NCBI RefSeq assembly: GCF_900324465.2
Contig: NC_046610.1
Coordinates: 17,765,484-17,829,483 of the forward strand
Length of the DNA: 64,000 nucleotides
DNA from: Anabas testudineus
Lineage: Eukaryota > Chordata > Actinopteri > Anabantiformes > Anabantidae
Direction: 5' to 3'
Numbering within the stretch: the first letter of the stretch is position 1; each line of letters opens with the position of its first letter. A program made the position numbers and the translations under genes. Positions 26,416 to 36,449 of the stretch are shown piece after piece. The notes below the pieces were generated by a model. That model searched no databases. It was given only the letters and a program-made list of their open reading frames with translations, and was not told the DNA's origin.

Positions 26416-26640
26416 CTCTGCAAGACTCTGGCAGTGACTTCTGTCTCTGTGCTGGCACTGCCAGGAGTCTGTCTGGAGGATTTCCCTCCTCTTTTATTTT
26501 TCAGCTTGGGCTATAGAAGTGATTAGTGTGTATGCGTAAGTTGGTGGTGAATAACTTTAACTTCCTACACACATTGCAGTTGGTGTTCTCATATACAAAT
26601 GTGAAATAACTCCACATAATGCTCCATGCGTTTCTCTGCC
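26416..26640. repeat. Tandem duplicate block S, copy 1
   Basis: Diverged duplicate of 28250-28450 within the U3 array. Both copies contain a conserved 13-bp hairpin: GACTC+TGGCAGTG pairing with CACTGCCA+GAGTC at 26424-26469 and 28260-28305. Confidence 0.8.
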
Positions 26641-26936
26641 ATATCTCAGTCACTGCAGCCAACGTCTGTTTAAATGCTGCTTGGGATGGGCAGCATGTGG
26701 ACAGGAGATGTAAAAGGAGCAGTGTATGCACAACTCTGATGAAACCAGAGTAATTTACTGAACATAGAGGAAAGAAATGTCAACTAAAGTATAGATTTAA
26801 TCATGCTAGTATTAATCTAATACCAACATTGGTATCAATACTTTTGATATTTGGATCGATCAGCCCACTGTTAATGATCACAGTGTCTGCATGAATAGTA
26901 TTTTTTAAAATTGGTATTATCTATGCTAAATGTTAA

Positions 26937-27303
26937 GTCTAACTACTAGATAGACACCAAGTTGGCAAAATGCACTTTTATAAGCAAATGGCAGTGTGGG
27001 CTACTAAACATCCAGCTTTTATATCATTTATAACAGACATTCATTTTGTGGATTCAAGAAAAGATGCATGAGTTTACAAGAACAGCACTTTTGGAAAGCT
27101 GTGTGATCTATTGTAGATGTAAAATGTAACTTGTGATATTAGTGGCCCACTGTCTTTCTCTGGGTGTCGCTGTCTCTCCTTCAGTGATTGGCTTTGCTGT
27201 GCTGTGTTATTTACATAAAGCCGCATGACTGGAGGAGAGAGGAACCCTGAGTGAGAGGGACTGCTGTGTGAGTTACATGACCTTTTCAGGCTGAGTTAGA
27301 GTT
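26937..27303. repeat. Tandem duplicate block T, copy 1 (5' flank of U3 copy 2)
   Basis: 367 bp with four mismatches and no gaps against 28535-28901. It holds the upstream promoter region of U3 copy 2. The near-identity indicates a recent duplication. Confidence 0.95.
27187..27261 (+). promoter_or_regulatory. snRNA-type promoter of U3 copy 2
   Basis: Candidate PSE AACCCTGAGTGAGAGGGAC at 27243-27261 (-61 to -43). Farther upstream are an octamer-like ATTTACAT (27209-27216, one change from ATTTGCAT) and a reverse CCAAT box (ATTGG, near 27187), both typical of distal elements in vertebrate snRNA genes. Confidence 0.6.
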
Positions 27304-27519
27304 AAGACTATACTTTCAGGGATCATTTCTATAGTTTGTGACTTGAGAAATGTGTTTCTAAAGTGTTTGGTCTCGCTAACCACGATGATGAGCTGTGATG
27401 TTCTCTTCTGAGCGTGAAGCGGATGGAGAATAATGATTCACTTCATAAGTTCTTCGTCATTGATGATCGTTCTTTGCTTCCTTGTGGAGCATTGAGGAGG
27501 AGAGCATGATCAGAGTGGT
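27304..27519 (+). ncRNA. SNORD3: U3 small nucleolar RNA, copy 2
   Basis: 216 nt with all U3 landmarks described for copy 1 and four differences from it. The helix GATGGAGAA/TTCTTCGTC stays paired through two G-T wobbles. Box D again reads CAGA. The sequence just after it follows copy 1 (ATTAAATGTTAATATAAA) for about 30 nt, then is interrupted by unrelated DNA with a LINE-type 3' end. Confidence 0.95.
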
Positions 27520-27649
27520 TGCATTAAATGTTAATATAAATATATTTATTGTTAATTACAGCTGTTATTAATGAGTACTGTATCTATTTTCTTTCTAAGT
27601 CAACTGTGGTTATTTGACATTTGCAGAAAAATGCTGCTAATGTCTTACC

Positions 27650-28010
27650 AAACTACAGTAGTAAGTGCTATTGGGAGGGTGGCTACAAACGGGTGCAAAA
27701 AGCTTATTCAGTGACTGGAATGAGGTTGGAGTCACTGGAGGCTGTGGTGGACAAACACACACAGAAAAAGATCCATCATCATCCTAGAATACACTGACCA
27801 TCCCCTACACAACATCCTGATGGACCAGACTAGTAGCTGCAGTGGACGACTTACCTCACTGCATTGCAGAAATGAAAGACAAGGAGATCCTTCATCCCCA
27901 TGGCCACTGGGCTCTATGACAACCTATATCCAACAATACTAACTACTTTCACTATCTTTCTGTCTAACAGACTACTTAAATTTCCCTTCTGGGATTAATA
28001 AGATTTAGTC
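27650..28010 (+). mobile_element. Non-LTR retrotransposon 3' end remnant
   Basis: The end AAATTTCCCTTCTGGGATTA followed by ATAAGA resembles the common 3' terminus of fish LINEs (AATTTCCC...GGGATTAATAAAG). Upstream text resembles the degraded end of a reverse-transcriptase ORF. The clade cannot be fixed from this fragment. It occupies the place where the array unit after U3 copy 2 should carry the exon-like segment. Confidence 0.6.
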
Positions 28011-28249
28011 TTTTTGTATGTTGATATCAATACTTTATTTCAAACACAGTAAAATAATTCATTTAGATAACACGTTGGATTGACTGTATTATTTAAATGC
28101 CTATATATAGTCTATATTTGATTAGTCTTCTTATGCAACAACCTTAATGACAGACTATGCTTTGAAATTTAACATTATCTCATGCTAAAGATCTGATATG
28201 ACTAAAATATTACTTTGATCTCTCTACTTCAGGTATCTGGATAGTCTGT

Positions 28250-28450
28250 CCCTCTGCAAGACTCTGGCAGTGACTTTTGTCTCTCTGCTGGCACTGCCAG
28301 GAGTCTGTCTGCAGGATTTCCCTCCTTATTTATTTTGCAGCTATAGAAGTGAATAGTGTGCATGCAGACGTTGGTGGTCAAGAACTTTCTACACACATTG
28401 CAGTTAGTGTTCTCATATACCACTGTAAAATAACTCCACACGATGCTCCA
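28250..28450. repeat. Tandem duplicate block S, copy 2
   Basis: Counterpart of 26416-26640, with many substitutions and small indels but with the hairpin arms at 28260-28305 unchanged. Confidence 0.8.
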
Positions 28451-28534
28451 TGTGTTTGATGTTTGAAATGCTGCTTAATCACATGATGGCAGGACAAGAA
28501 AACACTACAAACACTACACTACAACTTGTTGTAT

Positions 28535-28901
28535 GTCTAACTACTAGATAGACACCAAGTTGGCAAAATGCACTTTTATAAGCAAATGGCAGTGTGGGCT
28601 ACTAAACATCCAGCTTTTATATCATTTATAACAGACATTCATTTTGTGGATTGAAGAAAAGATGCATGAGTTTACAAGAACAGTACTTTTGGAAAGCTGT
28701 GTGATCTATTGTAGATGTAAAATGTAACTTGTGATATTAGTGGCTCACTGTCTTTCTCTGGGTGTCGCTGTCTCTCCTTCAGTGATTGGCTTTGCTGTGC
28801 TATGTTATTTACATAAAGCCGCATGACTGGAGGAGAGAGGAACCCTGAGTGAGAGGGACTGCTGTGTGAGTTACATGACCTTTTCAGGCTGAGTTAGAGT
28901 T
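28535..28901. repeat. Tandem duplicate block T, copy 2 (5' flank of U3 copy 3)
   Basis: 367 bp, four mismatches and no gaps against 26937-27303. Confidence 0.95.
28785..28859 (+). promoter_or_regulatory. snRNA-type promoter of U3 copy 3
   Basis: Candidate PSE at 28841-28859 (-61 to -43), octamer-like ATTTACAT at 28807-28814 and reverse CCAAT box at 28785-28789, the same arrangement as copy 2. Confidence 0.6.
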
Positions 28902-29117
28902 AAGACTATACTTTCAGGGATCATTTCTATAGTTTGTGACTTGAGAAATGTGTTTCTAAAGTGTTTGGTCTCGCTAACCACGATGATGAGCTGTGATGTT
29001 CTCTTCTGAGCGTGAAGCGGATGGAGAATAATGATTCACATCATATGTTCTTTATCATTGATGATCGTTCTTTGCTTCCTTGTGGAGTATTGAGGAGGAG
29101 AGCATGATCAGAGTGGT
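28902..29117 (+). ncRNA. SNORD3: U3 small nucleolar RNA, copy 3
   Basis: 216 nt. It has five differences from copy 2, four of them in one hairpin and one in the 3' stem-loop. The helix GATGGAGAA/TTCTTTATC remains paired: at one position C-G (copy 1), T-G (copy 2) and T-A (copy 3) are seen. The tip also re-pairs (ATGAT/ATCAT). Boxes A', A, B/C and C are unchanged. Box D reads CAGA. A 3'-box-like GTGAAAGATAAA follows within about 30 nt. Confidence 0.95.
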
Positions 29118-29129
29118 TGTTAATTATGT

Positions 29130-29460
29130 GAAAGATAAACATGTCATTTATTATCTGGAAAGATGGTTAGAAATATGTTATTTGATTATTGATGTTATAA
29201 TAAATTTGCTTGGGAAAGTTCACTTTCAGAGGGTTTTGGTAATTGAGATGATCAGAGAAATTAGTACATCGCAGTGTAAAGAATTTCCAAACTCAGTCAC
29301 AGTGAAACAGCTACTACTTTATCCCACATGTGCTGCGATCACCGGCAGAGAACAAGGTGAGAGTGAAGTGAAGAGTCCCGTTACTAATTTAACAACAGAC
29401 TCCTAAACTACATTTTGAATCTCTTCAACTGTGTGAGGGATAATATATTAACAATAAAAT
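29130..29460 (+). other. Duplicated exon-like segment, copy 3 (unidentified), with poly(A) signal
   Basis: Counterpart of 26145-26405. Here the segment has a good acceptor (exon start 29230) and a good donor after GAGAACAAG (exon end 29356, GTGAGA). Read on unspliced, the frame ends at a TAA before an AATAAA at 29453-29458 followed by a GT-rich stretch. It could be a terminal or internal exon of an unrecognised gene, or a leftover of the duplicated unit. Confidence 0.35.
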
Positions 29461-30201
29461 CTACGATGACTGCATCTGGTTGTTCTGTATTAGTTGGGTG
29501 TTATTAATAAGATAGGGGAAAACATGGCTCAGTTGATAGGTCAGTTGTCTATTACCCCACATTATCAGTTCTGAGAACGACTTTAATAAGGCCGAAAAAA
29601 AAAAAAACACATTTTAAATATGAAAAAGTACTGAACACAATACAGTAAATGCAATAATTGACACGCATTAAACTGTTATAACAAGGGCCAGTCCAAAAGT
29701 AAAAAGCATTTAATGAAATACCTCAAATACAGCGTCCAGAAAGACAGTTTATGTTTTAAAATATGAATTTTCAGTTGTTTGTAGTTAAATATAAAACACT
29801 TATTTTCATTTTATTGTGACAGTTGAAAACAGGAAGTTACGCACGCAGCAACGTGATGTAATACGTAAATAAGTTGATCAGGCTTTCACTGTTAAGGTTG
29901 ATGTTTTCCTTTAGCTGTAATTAGCTGTCGTTTCCGTAATTTAATGACAGTGCTAAAACGACATATGAATCATTTGAGCTAGTAGGAAATAGTCATTTTA
30001 TCCGCCACATGAGGATAGGCCATCTGATTTTGTAATGAAACTAAAAGGAAGCAGAAATCGGAGTCGTTAGTCAACCAGCTAACCGGAGTTAGCAACCCAG
30101 ATCTCCACTCCGTGTGCTGTTCATGCTCACTTTCTCTTCAGTTTCATCTGTAGTCGGCCTTTAGATTCACCAAGTTCAGGCCGTGGTTTCGCCAGGAGAG
30201 G
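29461..30201 (+). promoter_or_regulatory. Intergenic region, vps37a 5' UTR and promoter
   Basis: AT-rich DNA giving way after about 30050 to a CpG-containing stretch just upstream of the vps37a start at 30202. No TATA box is obvious, as expected for a housekeeping gene. No other gene is seen. Confidence 0.5.
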
Positions 30202-33200
30202 ATGAACTGGCTTTTCCCTCTGTCCAAAGGTTCCGGACCGCTCCCTCCTCTCAACAGCCTACAGCAACAAAGACAGCGGCAGATCGAGTCACTGAAAGCC
30301 GCTCACCCCAGGTAACACCGATTAAAGTGAACAGCGACTGGCCAAGTGAAAGCTGGCTCGATGGTGTTCAGTAACCTGTAAACATAAACATGGTTTCATG
30401 AACGGGTCACCACAGTTTCTGACCACTCTATCAACTTAAATCACTGAAGCCTGTTTACTTAGCACAGCTAGCCATCTGACTCACAGTCGACTGAGCTCAT
30501 GTATGATAACAAGTAGCTCGAAATCTCATTTTTCGTTCATATTTCTTTACGAGTTTGTAAAAATGTCTAAATAACGTCAATCACACGATTCGACATGAAC
30601 CCACTACTACTGACATTTGGCAGTGTGGTCGTTTAGCTGCTAATGTTTGCTAACATCTCGCCATAGCTAACTAGCTAGTGGAGTTGTGCCTGGACGCTGT
30701 GTTGTTAGCTGTTAGCTAATCAGGCGACCTGCTGTTAGTCACGGTGGATATTTTTAGGGTTGATACACACAAGACACAAGTTTTAGCGGACGGAACATGT
30801 CCTGTGACAGTTCCAGTGTTTGCCAAGCCTCATGTCATCATGTCACGCAAGTAGTTAGATGGAGCTAGCTAATTAGATGTGGAGATTAAAGTATTAGCCT
30901 GTGTTTACTAAGGAGCTTTCACCTCACAGACTGTTTCTATCTTTCTGCTAAATTAGACAATAACTCACAGCACGAACGGATTTAGGTAGTCTGTTATTAA
31001 GTGATGTCTCTTCTAATATAAAGTCTGCTGAGTGGATGGCAAAGAAATGAGATTAGACCCTATGACCATACAGTAGAGTACAGTAGAGTACATACAGTTT
31101 ACTCCCAGGACTGCAGATTGTAAAGTCCCTTGATAGCAAATGTGTGATCCCAGGCTAAATAAATACAATTAGATTGGTAATTGTCTGGCAATATGCTGTG
31201 GTTAATGTGGTGAGAAACAGTGCTATCATAAATGACATGGTCTACTTTATTACTTATTTATTTAAGTCAAACATGTTGGATTTAAGCAGCCGAATTAACT
31301 TTACAATATCTTCTCCCTTATGAGCTAAAAGGAACCTATGAACCTGATAGTTATACTGGTTTGATTTATGTGTGGATAGTAAAAGATATTTATGTAAAGA
31401 TTATTGAGATCACTTTTCATTTTATATTGTCCAGGCCTTAACTGTAATCTGCAGTGTACACCTTATTAAGCAAAACCATTGCTGGTACTTTTTCACCCAT
31501 AAACTGCCTTTCTCTCATGAAAGAAATGCCTTTGCTTATTCTAGGAAAGCTTTTTCCAGTCTGCATACTGTATATTTGGTAACATAGAGAGATATAGTTA
31601 AAGATATAGTTACTAGGTTAAAGTAGATCTGTGAAAGTTTTTTTTATATGAAGCTGATGGAAGAACTATAACTTCTATAAATGTGTGTCCAATATAAATT
31701 ATGTCTACAGATGCAAGATTACAAATAACATTCCTCTGGTTTTGTTTCTCAACAGCCTTGCAGAGATCCAGAAGGATGTGGAGTACAGAATACCATTCAC
31801 AGTCAACAACTCCACCATTAGTGTTAACATGTGAGTATGTTGTTGCACATGAAGTCACACTGTCAGAGCATCAGAAGCAGCCTGCTTCACAGACAGTCTC
31901 TGCTAATCCAGCATCCTAAATGATTTTCAAAGGTCTATCAACTTTACATTAGAAGACACTTAGGAAAGAAAGACATGACAAGAAGAACTAGTAAAGCCTG
32001 TAAAGCAGCTGGAATAACGTGTCTCTTTTGCTTTTGTCCCTACATCATGAAGTAGGCTAATTCTTCCTGCTCATGGGTTAGACATGGGTTAGGGCTCTTA
32101 GTAAAAACCGTCACCACATTTGCAACTGTTTGCACCAAGGTTTCCACTTTTATCACTTGTATAGTCTTCATACTTGCCATGATACATCATTAAAGTATTA
32201 AGAAATTACATATTTCTATCTTGTTATAGAGCGTATCCTGTTTCTGGGAATCCTGCATGCTAAAGTAATGCTTTACTTTTGTTTTTTGCCTTTTTTCTTC
32301 CAGCCTGCTACCTCCTCAGTTCCCTCAGGATAAGCCAGTGGTCAGTGTCTACCCCCCTGTTGGTCATCACTTAGTTGACAGCAATAATGGTAGCATAATC
32401 ACAAGCTCCCTCATCACTAATGTAAGTACTAATCTAGTCTACATGGATGACTTGTTTTTTTGCTGTGTGTTGACATTGTAGTCAACAAGAAATTAAGTTC
32501 ATGAACACAGTTTTCATACTCAATGTAAAGGATTAAGAGAAACCTGGTAAACATATCACTGTTATTGCTGTTGCAGCATTACGGACAAATGAAAGATTAT
32601 TACTTATAGCTGTATCAAAAAGTATCACATCTCACATCTGACTAAAAACAAAACTGAAACTAGGTGTGTAAGGAGGTGATTTCCACAGCCTCTTCAAGAT
32701 TCAGATCCATGTGACTAGCAAAGAAAAAAACCTATTCAAAGGTCCTTATAATATGATGATTATAGCTTAGTGTTTGTTATTTATTTGCAATATTATGCAG
32801 ATTAGTAATTGTCTGTGTCTGTCGAGCTTTTGTTTGACCTATTGACATCTGAGCCATTGTCTGGGACACATGGTTGTTGGTACTAAGATTTACATGCTTA
32901 TGTTATACTAAATGATTCTCATTGTAGTCTGTTTTTTGTGTGCAAGCTAGTGTGGTTTTGATCAACTGTAGCAATGAGTATCAGTCTTTTACCTGGTTCA
33001 CTACTTCTTTATTGTTTCTTTTCTGCTGTACCTTTGCCTGTGATCTTATTCTCAATTTTCCTATTGATATAAATTTTTTCTTGTGTTTTGTGTAGTTTGG
33101 GATGCACTCTGATCTGGGGAAGGTTATTCAGAGTTTGCTGGATGAGTTCTGGAAAAGTCCCCCTGCACTGATGACCGCTGGCCCCGCTGGCTTTCCATAG

Positions 33201-36200
33201 TGAGTGTCCTCTTATAATAATGTAGAGAATAGCTGCTTTCACATGTGCACTGACACCCTGAACATAGACTTTACCCAGGTGAGCTGCATGTAAGAATGCA
33301 GCCGTCCAAGTTATTTAGCTCTGAGATTACCCGGACCTAATCCTGCATCATCCTAGTACAAAGTCTGTGTAATGTCCGTTTGAACCCAGGTATGAATACA
33401 GCAGGTAATAGTCAGATTCCCACATACATCAGAAGTTTTGGGAGCTGAAAACCAGGTTTTCTATTGTTGGACCACACTTCTTTCCTTTAGGAAACCAGAG
33501 TTAGAAACATAAAGTGTGGTTTCCAATAATGTGACCTTCTCTACTGATGCGCTGAAAACAAAACCCAATCCATTTCCCCAGTGTACTTTTTGAGTCACAT
33601 CATTGCTCCTGCACACTCCACACAGTTCATCATAACCAGGATTTGGTCCATTACAGTGGAACTTTAGGCTTATCTGTTGTCCGTTTGTATTCATAGATGT
33701 ATTTTAAAGTAAGCTGTCGCAGCGAGTAAAACAGAAACTTTCATGTTAAGACTTTATTTAAAATAAATCGGATGTGTTTCTCTGCCTTACATTGCAGCAG
33801 TATGTACAAGCCCCCAGGCATCGCTGCTTTCCCCACTCAGGCTTTCCACTATGGTTCTCGCCACGTTGGACCGGGTCAGACGCCGCCTTCTGGTCCAGGC
33901 CCAACTCCCACTCCTCATCCAGGGGTCGATAGCGCACACGGGCCCTCTCGAGCTTCAGCCCAATATGGACTCATTTCTGACCTGCCCCTGCCTGTGCCCA
34001 CTGGAGACTCACAGGTATACTCGTGATGGATGGTGTATGAAAGTTATTACGTTTTTTTTTTTAAAGAGGTTCTCATCAATACAAAGCAAGAGCTTTACCA
34101 AATCAGATGAAGAAAGGATAGAAGAAAGCTACTGAATTAGAACCTCACTCAAGAAATAGTATCACATCAAGCCTTTCCTTATGTTGTTTTACAATTTTAT
34201 ACAGTGGAAAGAAAAAGTATGTGAATTAATAACTGGTTGACCCCAGTGTGTTATTTTCCAAATAGTTCAATAGTTTCAACAGTCCACAAAACATTTTGTC
34301 AATACAGCTATGAAGTGTCAATGTGCTCTTTGGCAAACTTCAGGTGTGCAGCAATGTTCATTTTAATAAGCAGCAGCTTCCTTTGTGGTGTCCTGCCATA
34401 GAAACTCTGTTAGTTCAATGTTTTACCTAATGTAGACTCATAAACACAGACATTGCCTACGATAAAAACATGAAAGATCTGAATTTCTTCTGTGGTGTTA
34501 TTTTAGGCACATTTTATTTGTTAATACTCATGTCTTAGATGAAGATCAGATCACATTTTATGACAAATTAATGCAGAAAAGCATGAAATTCCAAAAGGTT
34601 CACATACTTTTTCTTGCCATTGTATCTGATAACTAATCTCTAATCTCTCTTTTTGCAGTCTATTGCACTGATTGGTGTGTATAAATGTCTGTAAACACAC
34701 AGTTGAGTTACTGAAGAATGTGTGTTTTCTTCAGTTTGTTTGTTTGTTTGTTTTAAGCCTTTAATTTATATATTGACATTAGACGGACAGTCAAGAAACA
34801 TGGAGAAATAGAGAGAGGTTGTGACATGCAACAAAGGTCCCCAGCCCAACTTGAACGAGGGACGTTGCCCTGTCCGTAAACTGTAGGCTACATGTGCTCT
34901 CCAGATTGTGTGATATTTTGCATAACCATAAACTCTCATACCTGTGTCATTTTCAGCCTGGACTAAATGGACATATGTACAAGATGCCAGAGATTCCTGA
35001 GTCCTTTCCTGAACTCTGTGACATGAAGTAAATAATTCCACAATCACTACAAAATAATAATAATTATTATTATTATTATAACTATTGATAATTAAAGCAC
35101 CCTCGTTCTCCTTCTCTTCACCACAGTCTGACCCAGTTGTCCGATATGTCTGAAAACGAGGATGTGTTACTGGAGTTCTTTGTGAGTTTGCCACAGCTTA
35201 AAAAGGTTGCTCATGATAAGGAAGAGTTGGTCAACAGTATAGTGGACATGGCCAGTAAGTTTCTCTCCTGCATTAAAGCTCAACCATTAAGAGAGATGTT
35301 ACCATTTCAAGTTTCAAAGAGCTTTACATCTGTTTTGATATTTGCAGAGAAAAACCTTCAGATGGAGCCACAGCTGGAAGGAAAAAGACAAGAAATGCTT
35401 TGCAAGGTTAGTTCTTAACCTCCTCTGTTCCGTATGCACACACACAAACGTTACACTCCACATACATTCATGCTATTGTGTTTTTGTTAACAGTACGAAC
35501 AGCTGACTCAGATGAAAGCAGCCTTTGAGACAAAGATGCAGAGACAGCATGAACTCAGTGAGGTAAGCGGGTTAGCAGAGACATACAACTGCAAATAAAG
35601 ATGCAGTGTCATCATCATTTTCAGTGTCATGTTGGGCTTTTTGTTTCTAATTTTAGTGAATCAAAACTGGCTCTTTAGGTCATTTTACATTTCAGGAGCT
35701 CAAACAAATGTACCGTATGTTCCGCGCTATAGAGCGCACTTAAAAGCCGTTGTGTTTTTTTTTTTTTTTTTTTTACACATTACAACTGAACAAGTTTGGG
35801 AGTTATGGTGAACGCGTTGAATAAAGTTTGACAGACTTTATATGTGAAAAAAAGGTTCAAATATAGAACATTCAATGACGGTGCGCCTTATAAGCGCGGA
35901 AAATACGGTATTTGTAGTACGTGACTGGTCAGTGTTAAGGTGAAAGAAAGTGCAGGGTCACATTTTTGTCCCCGTCAAATAAAAGTAGGGTGGAAATATT
36001 TAAGTGTTTTATAAAAAACTAAACATGACTGAAGCTGTCTTTCATCTCATCACTGAATATTTCTCTCCCTCTCTTTTTATTACTTTTCTTTCTACTTCTT
36101 TTCTCCCTCCACTAGAGTTGCAGTCTTAGTACTTTACAGGCTCGGTTAAAAGTTGCAGCCCACCAGGCAGAAGAGGAGTCAGAGGTGACAGCTGAAAACT

Positions 36201-36449
36201 TTCTGGAGGGTCGAACAGATATAGATGAATTCCTGACCAGCTTCATGGAGAAGAGAACGGTGAGATGCTTGGAGGATTTGTGTGAAGATCACAGTGATAT
36301 GTTGTCTATATTAGGTTGAAGCTTTAGCAGAAGTACAATAAATAACATTGACTGTGTTAACTCCGCAGCTTTGCCACAGCAGAAGGGCCAAAGAGGAGAA
36401 GTTGCAACAGTCCATCAACATGCATGGACAATTTCCTACCAGCCACTAA
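30202..36449 (+). CDS. vps37a: vps37a, ESCRT-I subunit (11 exons)
   Basis: Subunit of ESCRT-I, which sorts ubiquitinated cargo into multivesicular endosomes together with Tsg101, Vps28 and Mvb12. Exons: 30202-30311, 31756-31830, 32304-32421, 33096-33199, 33798-34014, 34957-35027, 35127-35254, 35348-35406, 35494-35562, 36116-36259, 36369-36449. Total 1176 nt, 391 aa (human about 397). The N-terminal part has the UEV-like block (EIQKDVEYRIPFTVNN, ILLPPQFPQ, HSDLGKVIQSLLDEFWK). A Pro-rich linker follows, then the Mod(r) coiled-coil region (TQLSDMSENEDVLLEFF through FLTSFMEKRT-like sequence) ending KEEKLQQSINMHGQ. The start MNWLFPLSK aligns with human MSWLFPLTK. Exon 5 has a tandem NAGNAG acceptor (CAGCAG), so Y-S-M and Y-M forms are possible. 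Confidence 0.96.
34202..34622. mobile_element. Tc1/mariner-type non-autonomous element (MITE)
   Basis: 421 bp in vps37a intron 5, flanked by TA on both sides. Ends read CAGTGGAAAGAAAAAGTATG and, inverted, CAATGGCAAGAAAAAGTATG. The right half matches, inverted, the Tc1-like fragment at 52805. No transposase is left, so it is an internally deleted copy. Confidence 0.85.
34745..34905 (-). repeat. tRNA-derived SINE
   Basis: On the - strand the head carries a B-box-like CGTTCAAGTTG and a GCCTAC A-box-like piece, followed by CCTTTGTTGCATGTCACAAC and a CT-rich tail, as in a widespread teleost SINE. Located in vps37a intron 5 just before exon 6. Confidence 0.65.
35713..35908. mobile_element. MITE with CCGTAT termini
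   Basis: About 196 bp in vps37a intron 9. Ends CCGTATGTTCCGCGC and GCGCGGAAAATACGG are inverted repeats flanked by TA. It includes a poly(T) run near 35755-35774. The terminus is abundant in fish genomes. I cannot name the superfamily with certainty. Confidence 0.7.

Noticed and set aside
24630-29356. A protein gene joining MLTS at 24630 to the exon-like segments
   Set aside because: Splicing at the visible donor and acceptors meets a stop after a few codons, so no coding gene can be supported.
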